From assembly GCF_900112185.1 (NCBI RefSeq), contig NZ_FOKP01000032.1, forward strand, positions 1-60,428: a stretch of DNA of 60,428 nt. The letters are read 5' to 3'. How positions within the stretch are numbered: the first letter of the stretch is position 1; each line of letters starts with the position of its first letter. The stretch is from Allobosea sp. CRIB-10 (lineage in GTDB: Bacteria > Pseudomonadota > Alphaproteobacteria > Rhizobiales > Beijerinckiaceae). The notes below the pieces were generated by a model. That model searched no databases. It was not told the DNA's origin and was given only the letters and a program-made list of their open reading frames with translations. Both the position numbers and the translations under genes were made by a program. Below, piece after piece: positions 33,894-42,617 of this stretch.

Positions 33894-35336
33894 CTATGAA
33901 GCCCGTTTCACACCGGGCGGCTGCCACGTCCCTGTGCCCGCCGGCAGGATCGAGGGAGCTTGCGTCTTCGGCCAGTACAGGCGCATCACCAAGTAGATCA
34001 GCCCGTTCGGGGCAGGCAGCCAGTTGGCTTCCTTGTCGGCACCCGGAGACTTGTTCTGGATATAGAGCGTCAGCGACCCATCCGCGTTGGTCTTCATGGT
34101 GGGCAGCATGGGCGAGTTGATCAGATAGCGGTTGATCGGGTTTTCGATCAGGAGCTGGCTCTTGCCGTCGTACATGGTCAGCGACCAGAAGGCGTTGACC
34201 GGCGGCTGCTGACCGGGCGGGAACGTCAGGGTGTAGCTGTGCTTGCTGCCGTCGAGCGTCTGGCCCTCGCTGTCGACACGCGTGAACGGATAGGTCGCTT
34301 CTTCCGGGTCGTTCCCATAAATGCCAGCCTGGGCGGCGACGGCCCGCTTCATCCAGTCGCCATTGTAGTGAGCGCTGTCGCCGGGAAGACCGCTGACCCG
34401 CCAGCCATTGATCGTCTTGCCGACATTGGCGACGGCCTCATCGACCCTCCGCTGGCCTTCTTTCATGCCGAGGCCGAACTCCAGTTTCTTCTCCAGAGAG
34501 AGGTCCTTGAAGTTGAAGGTCTTGCCAGGTCCAATGCCGATACGTGCCAGCTTCGCGCGCATCTCCTTCTCATTGTCTTGCGCCGGAGCGAACTGCAGCG
34601 CGAAGTCGAGATACTCAAAGAAATTGGTCTTCACGAGCTCCTTGTCGATCTTCGGGAAGTCGATGGCCGGCGCAGCCGCCGGCGGCGTCCGCTTCAGATG
34701 CGCCGAGAGCATCTGTACCTTGTAGCCAGCCTGCACCTTCTCGACATTGCCCAGATCATCCGGGCCGAAAAGCTGAGTGCGATAGCCCGCAAGGGCAAAT
34801 TGTGTGCTCGAACGAAACACCTGCTTGATGCCCGCCGGGGTGTCGCCCTTCCAGTCGGGCCCGACCACCATGTAGTCGCCGGCCTCGCTGCCGGTGGCAC
34901 GGGTGCCGACATAGCCGAAATTGTAGGTATTGCCGTCGCAGAGCATGATCGAGTAGTAGCGCTTCGGGTCGATCCCCGGCACCGAGAGCACAATCGGCTC
35001 CGCCCGCAAATCCAGCCACGCGAAGGAATAGGGTGTGTCGCTGTTCGGCGTGACGATCGCCGTATCCTTGTAAGTGAAGACGTTCGGTTCGTTTTTGATC
35101 TGGTTGAACGATGCCTTGAACTGACCGGAATTGCGATCAATTGCATATTCATACATGATGGCATAGTTCATTACGATAGGCAGGCCGTAGATGAAGCCTG
35201 CTTCGGCGATTTCCTTGGCTTCAATCATGCTGGGCCATTCGGCCTTGTTCTGGGCAAAAGCAGGGCTCGATCTCGCAGTCGCGGCGGTGAATCCGACCAG
35301 CGCAGCAGAGCAAAGCAAATCGCGTTTCGTCAGCAT
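33894..35336 (-). CDS. DUF1254/DUF1214 domain protein, secreted
   Basis: A 480-aa protein with a signal peptide (1-28, ending AFAQ). The DUF1254 part (about 45-170) shows YGLPIVMNYAIMYEYAIDR and TPNSDTPYSFAWLDLRAEPI. The C-terminal DUF1214 part (about 355-460) shows NAFWSLTMYDGKSQLLIENP and GSLTLYIQNKSPG. The biochemical function of this family is not known. The ATG has GGAAGGAAA upstream. It is monocistronic; the AraC gene at 35731 is divergent and may regulate it. Confidence 0.9.
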   Translation of the reverse strand: MLTKRDLLCSAALVGFTAATARSSPAFAQNKAEWPSMIEAKEIAEAGFIYGLPIVMNYAIMYEYAIDRNSGQFKASFNQIKNEPNVFTYKDTAIVTPNSDTPYSFAWLDLRAEPIVLSVPGIDPKRYYSIMLCDGNTYNFGYVGTRATGSEAGDYMVVGPDWKGDTPAGIKQVFRSSTQFALAGYRTQLFGPDDLGNVEKVQAGYKVQMLSAHLKRTPPAAAPAIDFPKIDKELVKTNFFEYLDFALQFAPAQDNEKEMRAKLARIGIGPGKTFNFKDLSLEKKLEFGLGMKEGQRRVDEAVANVGKTINGWRVSGLPGDSAHYNGDWMKRAVAAQAGIYGNDPEEATYPFTRVDSEGQTLDGSKHSYTLTFPPGQQPPVNAFWSLTMYDGKSQLLIENPINRYLINSPMLPTMKTNADGSLTLYIQNKSPGADKEANWLPAPNGLIYLVMRLYWPKTQAPSILPAGTGTWQPPGVKRAS

Positions 35337-35730
35337 CTGAACATTTCCTTCCGGTTCGCAAATTGCAGCCAGGGGCGGTGGTTCGTACTAAGAGATTCGC
35401 CGAAATTCGTTGACTGTTCGAAGTATGAACTGGCGCTGCACCCGAACAAATTCTGCGCGGATCTGACCAGAACGTTGGTGTTGATCGCTGAAGCCCCCAC
35501 CAGCGCGACGTCTGGAAACGACAAGGTCGCGAAGAGCGCCAGTTTGGTTAAACCGGCGAGCCTTCTGCACAGGTTCACAGCTGAAAATTCCTTAAAGCGA
35601 TCGAACCTATGACGGTTTCCCCAAGGGATTGTCCCGTTTGAGTGATACTTATACTGTAGAATAAACCAGTGATCGGAATTCGAAACCACTCATTTTGCGC
35701 CAATCTTGCGACATTTGGAGCGTCCAGCGC
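35337..35730. promoter_or_regulatory. Divergent promoter region
   Basis: A 394-bp gap between DUF1254 and the AraC gene, less GC-rich than its surroundings, especially at 35575-35690 where TTGTCC and TATACT-like hexamers occur without ideal spacing. It must hold promoters for both genes. No clear operator repeat was found. Confidence 0.4.
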
Positions 35731-36735
35731 ATGGCTGAGATCCCAGTCATCTCCAGCCATATCCTGCACGGCCTGCCCGCCTTCGTGCGTCAAGAAATCG
35801 GGGAAAGGGCGCTTCTGCGGGCGAACCGCGCCGCCGGCTTCGACCTCGAACTGACCGAGGGCCGGAACTGCTTCATCCCGCACGCTGCGGTGGTCGGCTT
35901 CATCAATGCCGCCGCACGAGAGGCGGGCGCGTCCAATCTCGGGCTCCTGATCGCCCCAATGATGAATGCCGCCAATTATGGCAGTTTCGGCCGCTACGTC
36001 CTGGGAGCCGATACCCTCGGCCAATCCATCCAGCGGAGCGTAACCGCCCTTTGCTATCACTGTACGAACGACAGGATGTCAGTCGCGATCGTCGGCGACG
36101 AGGCGCGGTATAGCTATGTCTTTGCCCTGGCTGGCCATGTTGGTTACGACATGGTCGCCGGCGCGGCTGCCGGCGTCCTGCTGAGCCTCTTCCGGGCCTA
36201 TCTACCTTCCGAGTGGCGCCCACTGCGCATCGAACTTGATATCAACAGACCACGCCAAACCAGCCTGTTCGAAGATCTCTTCCAGTGCCCGGTCCTTTTC
36301 AACGCGCCAGCTGTGACCATTGTCGTGGAACGCCATCATCTATCTGCTGTACCGCGCTGCACCTCATGGCCCATCGTCACCATCGAGGACGTGGCGCGAG
36401 ACCGGCCCGGCGGCGCTCCACGGGATCTGCTCGACGTCGTCATGGAGCAGATTCGGGCCCAGGTGCTCACCGGCAGCGTGTCTATCGATCGTGTTGCACG
36501 ACCGCTGGGCAGCAGTGTCCGAACGCTGCAGCGTGAGCTGGATCGGGCTGGTACCGATTTTCGCAGCTTGACGAACGCAGCAAGACTTCAAAGAGCGACC
36601 GAGCTGCTCCGGCACACGGACGGCTCGATCACCCGTGTTTCGGCGGAGATGGGGTATTCCTCGCCCGCCAACTTCGCGCGCGCCTTCCAAAAAGCGACTG
36701 GGCGCACGCCCCGGGAATTCCGCTCGAACATGTAG
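35731..36735 (+). CDS. AraC-family regulator (OruR/ArgR-like N-terminal domain)
   Basis: A 334-aa regulator. The N-terminal part (about 15-200; LGLLIAPMMNAANYGSFGRY, ADTLGQSIQRSVTALCYH) matches the PF12625-type domain of AraC proteins such as OruR. The C-terminal HTH (VARPLGSSVRTLQRELDRAG and SAEMGYSSPANFARAFQKAT, then GRTPREFR) is complete. I start at ATG 35731 because upstream codons do not match. Divergent from DUF1254. The effector is unknown. Confidence 0.88.
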   Translation: MAEIPVISSHILHGLPAFVRQEIGERALLRANRAAGFDLELTEGRNCFIPHAAVVGFINAAAREAGASNLGLLIAPMMNAANYGSFGRYVLGADTLGQSIQRSVTALCYHCTNDRMSVAIVGDEARYSYVFALAGHVGYDMVAGAAAGVLLSLFRAYLPSEWRPLRIELDINRPRQTSLFEDLFQCPVLFNAPAVTIVVERHHLSAVPRCTSWPIVTIEDVARDRPGGAPRDLLDVVMEQIRAQVLTGSVSIDRVARPLGSSVRTLQRELDRAGTDFRSLTNAARLQRATELLRHTDGSITRVSAEMGYSSPANFARAFQKATGRTPREFRSNM

Positions 36736-36843
36736 ATTTCAAGGTGAGCGTTAGGACGGCAGCGCCCTTGATCAGTTGCGGGGGTAAAGGCCGGAGACTT
36801 ATTTGATCCCTGGCCGTTCCAGCTCCTGTCCCCGTGTGAGGAA

Positions 36844-36940
36844 TTAGTTGGAGCAGCGTTCCGATTTCAGGTTCGCGCCCACGCGCTCGTAAGCCGCTTG
36901 GGCACCTTCCAGGAAGCGCCAGTTGCGGACATTGGCTGGC
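36844..36940 (-). pseudogene. Possible C-terminal gene remnant
   Basis: On the minus strand about 30 codons read cleanly into a TAA at 36844-36846: VRNWRFLEGAQAAYERVGAN then LKSERCSN. Composition and codon use look coding, but nothing upstream continues the frame and there is no start. I do not recognise the family. It is either a fragment of a deleted gene or chance. Confidence 0.25.
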
Positions 36941-37015
36941 TGCAAGGAGGCGGACGTTCGCGCAGGCGCCGCCTAACGCAGCGTCCATATTAACGCTCGC
37001 AGCTTGTGGCTGCGG

Positions 37016-37858
37016 TCAGGCGCTTTCCAAAAAGCTGATGACATCATCGAGAACGGGCGCACGCCAGGCAATAACGCGGGCGAGCGAGGCCGCCGTCCCT
37101 GCGTGCCCTAGGCCCGGGTAGATCTTGAGCATCACCGAGCGCGCTCCTGCACGTCGTAGCGCCGCGGCCAGTCTCTGGCTGTTGCGGGGCAGGACGGTTG
37201 TGTCGTCGGCGCCGGTGGCGAGCAGGATCGGCGGCACATCCGCACGCGCGAAACTGACAGGTTGCGTCCGCTCGAGGCTAGGCGCGTTGCCGAAGGCGGC
37301 TTTGGTGACGCCGAGGTCGAGCGGCAGGAAGTCGTAAGGGCCCGATAAGCCGACGGCCGATCGGATGATGCTCGACGAAAGACCAGCACGAGCGAGATAG
37401 CCCCTGTCGAGTGTCAGCATCATCGCGTTGTAGGCCCCCGCCGAATGTCCCATGAGATGGATCCGGCGCGGGTCGCCACCAAAACGGGCTATGTTGTCAC
37501 GCACGAAGCGCAGCGCTGCGGCACCATCCTCGACGAAGACCGGGAAGCGCACTTCCGGCACAAGCCGGTAATCGGCGATCACCGTGACGAAGCCGCGCGC
37601 AGCCAGGGCATCGCCGACGAAGGCGTAGCTCTCCTTGGCGCCGTTGGCCCATGACCCGCCATAGATGAAGAAGACGACCGGGCGACCGGCTCCGCCGCTG
37701 CTCGGGAGGTAGATATCCATCGTCTGCCGTGGGTGGGCACCATAGGCGACATCCCGCGCGCCCTGGTTAAAGGCGCCGGGCCTCAGCGCGGCGCAGCCAC
37801 TGAGAACGATGGTCGACAGCGCCGCCATGACAGCGCGCCTGGAATTCAAGATGGTCAT
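37016..37858 (-). CDS. Alpha/beta hydrolase, lipoprotein esterase/lipase type
   Basis: A 280-aa hydrolase. The N-terminus has a lipoprotein signal (MTILNSRRAVMAALSTIVLS then GC), so it is likely membrane-anchored in the periplasm. Motifs: YGGSWANGAKESYAFVGDAL (the HGG-type oxyanion loop with Y for H), nucleophile GHSAGAYNA, an acid in ATGADDTTVLP and the histidine in YPGLGHAGTA. It belongs to the carboxylesterase/BD-FAE-like group. I start at ATG 37858, giving the lipobox, not the longer frame. Its start region lies next to the divergent DUF2177 gene. Confidence 0.87.
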   Translation of the reverse strand: MTILNSRRAVMAALSTIVLSGCAALRPGAFNQGARDVAYGAHPRQTMDIYLPSSGGAGRPVVFFIYGGSWANGAKESYAFVGDALAARGFVTVIADYRLVPEVRFPVFVEDGAAALRFVRDNIARFGGDPRRIHLMGHSAGAYNAMMLTLDRGYLARAGLSSSIIRSAVGLSGPYDFLPLDLGVTKAAFGNAPSLERTQPVSFARADVPPILLATGADDTTVLPRNSQRLAAALRRAGARSVMLKIYPGLGHAGTAASLARVIAWRAPVLDDVISFLESA

Positions 37859-37994
37859 GAGCGCCTTCGCATTGCCGGCCATGCGATGGATACGCCGGAT
37901 GGAGCGCGCTGGATCCCGGATCGGTCGATCGGCTCGATGTAGTCCGGAAACGTAGATCCTGCGTATCTGTGGGCACAGGCCAATGGAGATCGTC

Positions 37995-38396
37995 ATGCGC
38001 TTCGTCGTCGGTTACGTCGCCTTTCTCGTCGCCTTCGGCATCTGCGATGCGATATGGCTCGGCACGATGACGACCAGGCTCTATCGCCCGGCGCTCGGTG
38101 ACCTGATTGTGGAGCCGATCCGCTATGTGCCTGCGGCCCTGTTCTATTTCGGCTTCCCGCTTGGCGTCCTGCATTTTGCGGTGATGCCGGCCCTGCGCGG
38201 CGGCGGCGCGAACGATGCGCTCGTCAACGGCGCCCTGATCGGCCTGCTCGCCTATGCAACCTATGACCTGACGAACTATGCCACCTTGCGGCCTTGGACC
38301 CTGACGATCACGCTCGCCGACATCATCTACGGTACTGTCGTGGTCGGTTTCTGCAGCTGGGTCGCCTACGAGGTGGCGCGCCGCGTTGGCGGCTGA
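37995..38396 (+). CDS. DUF2177 membrane protein
   Basis: A 133-aa inner-membrane protein with four helices. It keeps the family features DAIWLGTMTTRLYRPALGDL and TYDLTNYATLRPWTLTITLA. ATG 37995 has GGAG 7-10 bases upstream; ATG 37983 in the same frame is the alternative. TAGTCC and TATCTG with an 18-base spacer lie upstream (37952-37981) and weakly resemble an RpoE promoter. DUF2177 genes often sit in RpoE/ChrR-type stress clusters, as here. Function is unknown. Confidence 0.85.
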   Translation: MRFVVGYVAFLVAFGICDAIWLGTMTTRLYRPALGDLIVEPIRYVPAALFYFGFPLGVLHFAVMPALRGGGANDALVNGALIGLLAYATYDLTNYATLRPWTLTITLADIIYGTVVVGFCSWVAYEVARRVGG

Positions 38397-38429
38397 AGCA
38401 GGGGCTATCGCCGCTTTATCGCTGACCGA

Positions 38430-39452
38430 TCAGACGGGGCGCAGCCGGTAGTGGTTGACGCCCCAGGCTTCGCCGCCGGAGTGCCCGAACAGTCCGCTCG
38501 TCGCGAGGAAGAACAGGCGCCAGCGGCGGCGCCAGAGTGGCGCGTTGTCGCCGTAAACCTCGCGCAGGATGGGGTCGATGGCCGGCAGGTTGCGATCGAA
38601 ATTCGCCAGCCAATCGTCCGCGGTGCGCCGATAATGCTTACCGCCCCAGCGCCATGCCTCCTCGACTGCGAAGAGGTCGGGAAACTCGTACGCCAGTGCC
38701 GCGCTGGGCATGATCCCGCCGGTGAAGAAGTGCTGCGCGATCCAGTCGGCATCGTCGCCGACATCGAAGCGGTAGCAGCCCCGCGCATGCGCGAAGATGT
38801 GGATGAACAAGCGTCCGTTCGGCTTCAACCAGCCATGGACGCGCCCGAGCAGCGAGCGCCAGTTCGCCATGTGCTCGAACATTTCGACCGAAACCACGCG
38901 GTCGAAGCGCTCTTCGATGGCGAAGTCGTTCATGTCGGCGGTGATGACGCGAAGATTGCCGAAACCGTGCTCGCGCGCCTGTTTTTCAATGAAGGCACGC
39001 TGCGAGGCCGAATTCGAGACCGAGACGATGCGCGCCATCGGATACGCCTGAGCCATCCAGAGCGAGAGCGAGCCCCAGCCGCAGCCGAGCTCGAGGATGT
39101 CCTGTCCGTCTGCGAGGCCGGCATGCTCGGCGCTCAAGGCCAGCGCCCGATCTTCGGCCGCCGCCAGCGTATCGCCGGGTTCGGCGTAGTAGCAGCAGGA
39201 ATATTTTCGCCTCGGCCCCAGCACCTGCTCGAAGAAGGCGGCCGGCACCTCGTAATGCTGAGCATTGGCGGCATCGGCATGCAGCGCGATCGGCAGTTCC
39301 GCCATTTCCCGTGCGAAACCGGCCGCATTGCCGGGCTTGGCCATGAGGGTACGATCCGTTCGCCCGACGAGCGTGGCGATCACCATGCGGCTGACCGCAT
39401 CGGGCACTGGCAAGGTCTCGCCCCAGCTCGAAAGCCTCTGCATGATCGTCAT
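38430..39452 (-). CDS. SAM-dependent methyltransferase, cyclopropane-synthase family
   Basis: A 340-aa cytoplasmic methyltransferase. The family start QHYEVPAAFFEQVLGPRRKY (about 65-84) is followed by the SAM site ILELGCGWGSLSLWMAQAYP and SVEMFEHMANWRSLLGR. The C-terminal part has YRRTADDWLANFD. It lacks the N-terminal extension of classical CFA synthase and resembles the group near coclaurine N-methyltransferase. It is the last gene of rpoE-chrR-DUF1295-methyltransferase, with a 4-bp overlap to the gene before. It probably modifies membrane unsaturated acyl chains under stress. Confidence 0.87.
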   Translation of the reverse strand: MTIMQRLSSWGETLPVPDAVSRMVIATLVGRTDRTLMAKPGNAAGFAREMAELPIALHADAANAQHYEVPAAFFEQVLGPRRKYSCCYYAEPGDTLAAAEDRALALSAEHAGLADGQDILELGCGWGSLSLWMAQAYPMARIVSVSNSASQRAFIEKQAREHGFGNLRVITADMNDFAIEERFDRVVSVEMFEHMANWRSLLGRVHGWLKPNGRLFIHIFAHARGCYRFDVGDDADWIAQHFFTGGIMPSAALAYEFPDLFAVEEAWRWGGKHYRRTADDWLANFDRNLPAIDPILREVYGDNAPLWRRRWRLFFLATSGLFGHSGGEAWGVNHYRLRPV

Positions 39453-40252
39453 GACCCGGCTCCTTTGGGCGGGAGTGGAATGAAGGGGCTGGTCCGGAGC
39501 TGGTAGTCGCGATAGGCATCCCCGTGCTTGGCAAGCATATGCTCCTCGAGCGGCGGAATGCCGGATACCCGAACGAGGAGCAGGGTGATCGCGGCGGGTG
39601 CGAGCCAGGCGAGCCAGCCAAAGGGGTAAGCCGCGGCGGAAGCGATCACCGCGTAGGCGCTCCAGAGCACGCATTCGAAGAAATAGTTGGGATGCCGCGA
39701 ATAGGCCCAGAGCCCCTTGTCACAGACGCCACTGCGACCGGAGCGGGCAAAAGCGCGAAGCTGCCGATCGGCGATGCCGCCGCCGATGATTCCGGTAAAG
39801 AACAGGCCCAGACCCAGCCAATCTTGAGGCTGGCCGAAGGCCACCGGGTTATGCGCCGACAGGACAACGCCGACAGCGAGCGGAATGCTCGCAAGCGCCT
39901 GCAACTGCAGTAGCCGCGCCATTTTCCTGGGTGCCTGGGACCCCCAGTCGCGCTTCATGCGGGCATAGCGAGGATCATCGGAAATCCCTGTCGTGCGTCC
40001 GGCGATATGCAGGCCGAGCCGTAGAGCCCATGACGCGACGAGCGCCGCCACTAGAAGCCGGCGCGCGAGCGGCCCTTCGCCGAACGGCAGCAGAGCGCCG
40101 GCAATGCCGGTCGCGCCGAGCCCGAAGGTCCAGACCACGTCGATCCAGCCAGAATTGCCGGTCCGGCGTTCGATCCGGGTCGCCAGGCTCATGGCGGCCG
40201 ACATCGCGACGGCGACAAAGAGCAATGCCGCCGCGAAGGAGGCCAGCGTCAC
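39449..40252 (-). CDS. DUF1295 membrane protein (steroid 5-alpha-reductase-like)
   Basis: A membrane protein of about 267 aa with six or seven helices. The family motifs are present: NSGWIDVVWTFGLGATGIAG, RHPNYFFECVLWSAYAVIAS (the SAM- or NADPH-binding region of the superfamily) and GIPPLEEHMLAKHGDAYRDY. I place the start at GTG 40252, overlapping the chrR stop by 4 bp as GTGA, in keeping with the 4-bp overlaps of the other pairs in the operon; an in-frame start at 40288 would overlap by 40 bp. It likely reduces or alters a lipid double bond; substrate unknown. Confidence 0.85.
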   Translation of the reverse strand: MTLASFAAALLFVAVAMSAAMSLATRIERRTGNSGWIDVVWTFGLGATGIAGALLPFGEGPLARRLLVAALVASWALRLGLHIAGRTTGISDDPRYARMKRDWGSQAPRKMARLLQLQALASIPLAVGVVLSAHNPVAFGQPQDWLGLGLFFTGIIGGGIADRQLRAFARSGRSGVCDKGLWAYSRHPNYFFECVLWSAYAVIASAAAYPFGWLAWLAPAAITLLLVRVSGIPPLEEHMLAKHGDAYRDYQLRTSPFIPLPPKGAGS

Positions 40253-40872
40253 AGCCGCACCAGCGGCTGCAGCAGGCGGCCGAGCCAACCCTGGAACAGG
40301 ACATTGCCGGTCATGGCGACGAGGCAGGTACAGCCGTCGACCGGATCGACGCGCGGCGTGTGCTCGTGCTCGGCGTCCGCCTCGTCGAAATCACCCGCGG
40401 CGTAGCGGCCGTATTCGTGCTCGTAGGCGCCGGACAGGATCGTCGTCCATTCGAGGCCGGTATGCTTATGGTGTGGAAGTGCGATCCCTGGCCCAGCCCG
40501 CAGCATGAAGACGCGTGACTCCGATCCAGGGACGTCGACCCGCCGCATCGCGATCCGGATGCCGATCGGCCGCCACGGCCCTAAAGCATAGGGACTCAGC
40601 GCACGAGGGAGGCCTGCTTCAGCCGGGCGGGGCGCTCTGGCAGCCTCCGGCAGCGATTGCGGCTCGGCTGAGTCGAGTGGCCGTGCCGTCATCGCCACGG
40701 GCTCCGCGGCATCGAGCATGGCACCCTGGATAGCCTGGAATTCCCTCAGGCGGCGCCGGCTCTGGCCGTCCAGTTCGACATGCGCCGCGACGACGAGCGC
40801 AAACCCTTCGTCGAGTCTGCCGGCGGCGAAAGCGGCGAGTGTCTCGTCGGAAGCACGATGGACCGGGCTCAT
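40249..40872 (-). CDS. chrR: ChrR-type anti-sigma factor lacking the zinc-finger cysteines
   Basis: A 207-aa cytoplasmic anti-sigma factor. The N-terminal anti-sigma part (1-80) and the C-terminal cupin domain (about 90-200) are both present. The cupin metal site is kept: LPHHKHTGLEW (HxHxxxxE) and EHEHTP. In the N-terminal zinc site the usual histidine-x3-cysteine-x2-cysteine reads HVELDGQSR, so Asp and Ser stand where the two Cys should be. In Rhodobacter sphaeroides that zinc supports sigma binding, so control here may differ. It overlaps rpoE by 4 bp. Confidence 0.88.
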   Translation of the reverse strand: MSPVHRASDETLAAFAAGRLDEGFALVVAAHVELDGQSRRRLREFQAIQGAMLDAAEPVAMTARPLDSAEPQSLPEAARAPRPAEAGLPRALSPYALGPWRPIGIRIAMRRVDVPGSESRVFMLRAGPGIALPHHKHTGLEWTTILSGAYEHEYGRYAAGDFDEADAEHEHTPRVDPVDGCTCLVAMTGNVLFQGWLGRLLQPLVRL

Positions 40873-41453
40873 CGCAGATCCTCCAGCTTGCCCCGCAGAT
40901 GCGACAGAGCAAGACGCAGCCGCGACTTCACGGTGCCGAGCGGGATCGCCAGATGCTTCGCCACGTCCTGATGGGTGAACCCTTCCAGGAAGGCGAGCTC
41001 GACAACCCGATACTGGTCGGTTGACAAGCCGGTCATCGCTGCCCTGACCCGCGCGTCGCGCTCAGCTCCCGAGATCGTCTCGTCAGGTTGTTGAGGGCCT
41101 TCTTCATCCAGAATCTCGTAAACTTGTGAAAGCCGCGAGCGAGTCTCACGCCGGGCGATATCGATGCGCCGGTTGCGGGCGATGGTGGCGATCCAGGTCG
41201 AAGCGCTCGCCTTGTCGGGGTCGAACATCGCGGCCTTGCGCCAGACCGACAGCAGTGTCTCCTGCGCGATTTCCTCTGCCAGCTCAGCCGAAGCCCCGCC
41301 GCGCATCAGCAATCCTTTCACGCGCGGCGCGAAATGGTCGAACAGTTCTGCAAAAGCGTCCCGGTCACCCGAGCGCGCAATGGCAGCGATCAAGGCATTA
41401 GGGTCGAACAAGGCGAAAAACCGGTCTCCCTGCGCAACTGACGCCCCGCGCAT
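40869..41453 (-). CDS. rpoE: ECF sigma factor RpoE (ECF11, ChrR-linked)
   Basis: An ECF sigma factor of about 194 aa. Region 2 is DAFAELFDHFAPRVKGLLMR to STWIATIARNRRIDIARR; region 4 is LSTDQYRVVELAFLEGFTHQ then DVAKHLAIPLGTVKSRLRLA. It directs the singlet-oxygen/lipid peroxide response in relatives with ChrR. I prefer ATG 41453, since the predicted -10 at 41491-41496 puts the transcript start downstream of ATG 41486, the alternative start (11 residues longer). It heads rpoE-chrR-DUF1295-methyltransferase, each pair overlapping by 4 bp. Confidence 0.9.
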   Translation of the reverse strand: MRGASVAQGDRFFALFDPNALIAAIARSGDRDAFAELFDHFAPRVKGLLMRGGASAELAEEIAQETLLSVWRKAAMFDPDKASASTWIATIARNRRIDIARRETRSRLSQVYEILDEEGPQQPDETISGAERDARVRAAMTGLSTDQYRVVELAFLEGFTHQDVAKHLAIPLGTVKSRLRLALSHLRGKLEDLR

Positions 41454-41490
41454 GTCTTCGACAGTCAAGGCGAATGCGGCAGCCATATCC

Positions 41491-41520
41491 AAAATACGGC
41501 GGCGGAACGAGAACGGATCA
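41491..41520 (-). promoter_or_regulatory. RpoE-type promoter of rpoE-chrR
   Basis: On the minus strand TGATCC (41520-41515), 18 bases, then TATTTT (41496-41491). TGATCC with an 18-base spacer and a TA-starting -10 is the form recognised by R. sphaeroides RpoE. It is placed for autoregulation of rpoE. Confidence 0.7.
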
Positions 41521-41535
41521 CCGCCGGGCCGAGCA

Positions 41536-41898
41536 CTATTCGGCCGCCTTCCAGCCGACGTCGCGGCAGATCAGGCGGCCAAGAATGCAGCCACGGGTGG
41601 TCAGCTCGCCAGCTCCCGTCCTGACGGTCAATGAGTAAGTCCAGTCACGCTTCGGATCGTAGGCGGTGCCGGAGAAGCTGCCGTCGGCCTGGCGCGTCAG
41701 CGTCATCACCAGCTTGTCGCCGGCCGCCTCGCCCTGGCTGGTATCGCCGATCCAGAGATTGGTGGCGCAGATCTTGTCACCGCAGGGCGCGATACGGACA
41801 CGGGCGTTGCCATCGTCGCGCAGCCAGGTGCCGTCCAGGGAGGTCGCGCTGGCGGCGGACGGTGAGGCGATGATCAGGGCGAGCAGAAGGCGTCTCAT
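41536..41898 (-). CDS. DUF2147 secreted protein
   Basis: A 120-aa protein with signal peptide (1-19, ending SASA). The DUF2147 pattern is visible: LDGTWLRDDGNARVRIAPCG, DKLVMTLTRQADGSFSGTAY and the C-terminal LTTRGCILGRLICRDVGW with two cysteines. The function of the family is unknown. It lies 30 bp after the membrane-protein gene and ends about 40 bp before the rpoE promoter, so it probably shares the promoter at 42555-42584. Confidence 0.85.
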   Translation of the reverse strand: MRRLLLALIIASPSAASATSLDGTWLRDDGNARVRIAPCGDKICATNLWIGDTSQGEAAGDKLVMTLTRQADGSFSGTAYDPKRDWTYSLTVRTGAGELTTRGCILGRLICRDVGWKAAE

Positions 41899-41928
41899 GC
41901 GATGTCCTTTCCGCAGGTTGCGCCTCTT

Positions 41929-42528
41929 CTACGTTCCTTGGCTCCTTCCGGTTTCATCGTCCGCAGCGATACCGGGAGATCGTTGAACGAAAAGCCAGCC
42001 GATCAGCACCGTCAGCGAGGCCGCGCTCAGAAAGTTCAGGCGCTGGAGCGAGGCGTATTCCTGCTGCTCATAGAGATGCAGCGGTCCTGCGATGGCATCG
42101 ACGGGCAATAGATAGGCCCCGAAGCCCAGCCCCGTGAAACCGGCGGCATAGAGGCCTTCGTCACGGCGAAAGAGCAGGACGGCCAGCACCAGGCAGGGAA
42201 ACAGGAAGGCTTCGACACCTGATGAGCCGCCAAAGACGAAGCGGCAGAGCAGCGTATTGCCGATGCCGGCGCAGAGCATCAGGGAGCGGCCAAGCTTCGA
42301 GCTCCGCCGCATCACGGCCGGCACCATCGCGAAAAGAGGCGTCGACAGAAAGGTCAGGAGGGACGGGCCGATCACGGGCGATACCGCCCAATGGAGATAG
42401 AGCGGGTAGAAGGGCTGGTTCGAAACGATCACCAGCGCAACCGTGTTCGCGACCGCCTCGCGCGGTCCGGGGTGGGCGGCATAGGCGCCGACCGCCGCAG
42501 ACAGTCGCTTCAGACCCGTTGCGGGCAT
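41929..42528 (-). CDS. Membrane protein of unknown function in the RpoE cluster
   Basis: A 199-aa protein with about six hydrophobic segments (for example NTVALVIVSNQPFYPLYLHW, SLLTFLSTPLFAMVPAV, FLFPCLVLAVLLF). I do not recognise a named domain. ATG 42528 has GGGAGG upstream and an RpoE-like promoter about 30-55 bp before it. DUF2147 follows. The two form an operon between rpoE and the divergent amine-oxidase operon, so a role in envelope stress is likely by context only. Confidence 0.75.
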   Translation of the reverse strand: MPATGLKRLSAAVGAYAAHPGPREAVANTVALVIVSNQPFYPLYLHWAVSPVIGPSLLTFLSTPLFAMVPAVMRRSSKLGRSLMLCAGIGNTLLCRFVFGGSSGVEAFLFPCLVLAVLLFRRDEGLYAAGFTGLGFGAYLLPVDAIAGPLHLYEQQEYASLQRLNFLSAASLTVLIGWLFVQRSPGIAADDETGRSQGT

Positions 42529-42554
42529 CGATCCGCCTCCCGTTTGCCTCAGTC

Positions 42555-42584
42555 AATTTACGTTCGCCGCTGGCAATCGGCTCA
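42555..42584 (-). promoter_or_regulatory. RpoE-like promoter of the membrane protein/DUF2147 pair
   Basis: On the minus strand TGAGCC (42584-42579), 18 bases, TAAATT (42560-42555). One mismatch to TGATCC and the same spacing as the rpoE promoter; the ATG follows 26 bases after the -10. Confidence 0.55.
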
Positions 42585-42617
42585 CCCTGTCCATCGCGAT
42601 TTCCGCGGGATGGCGGC

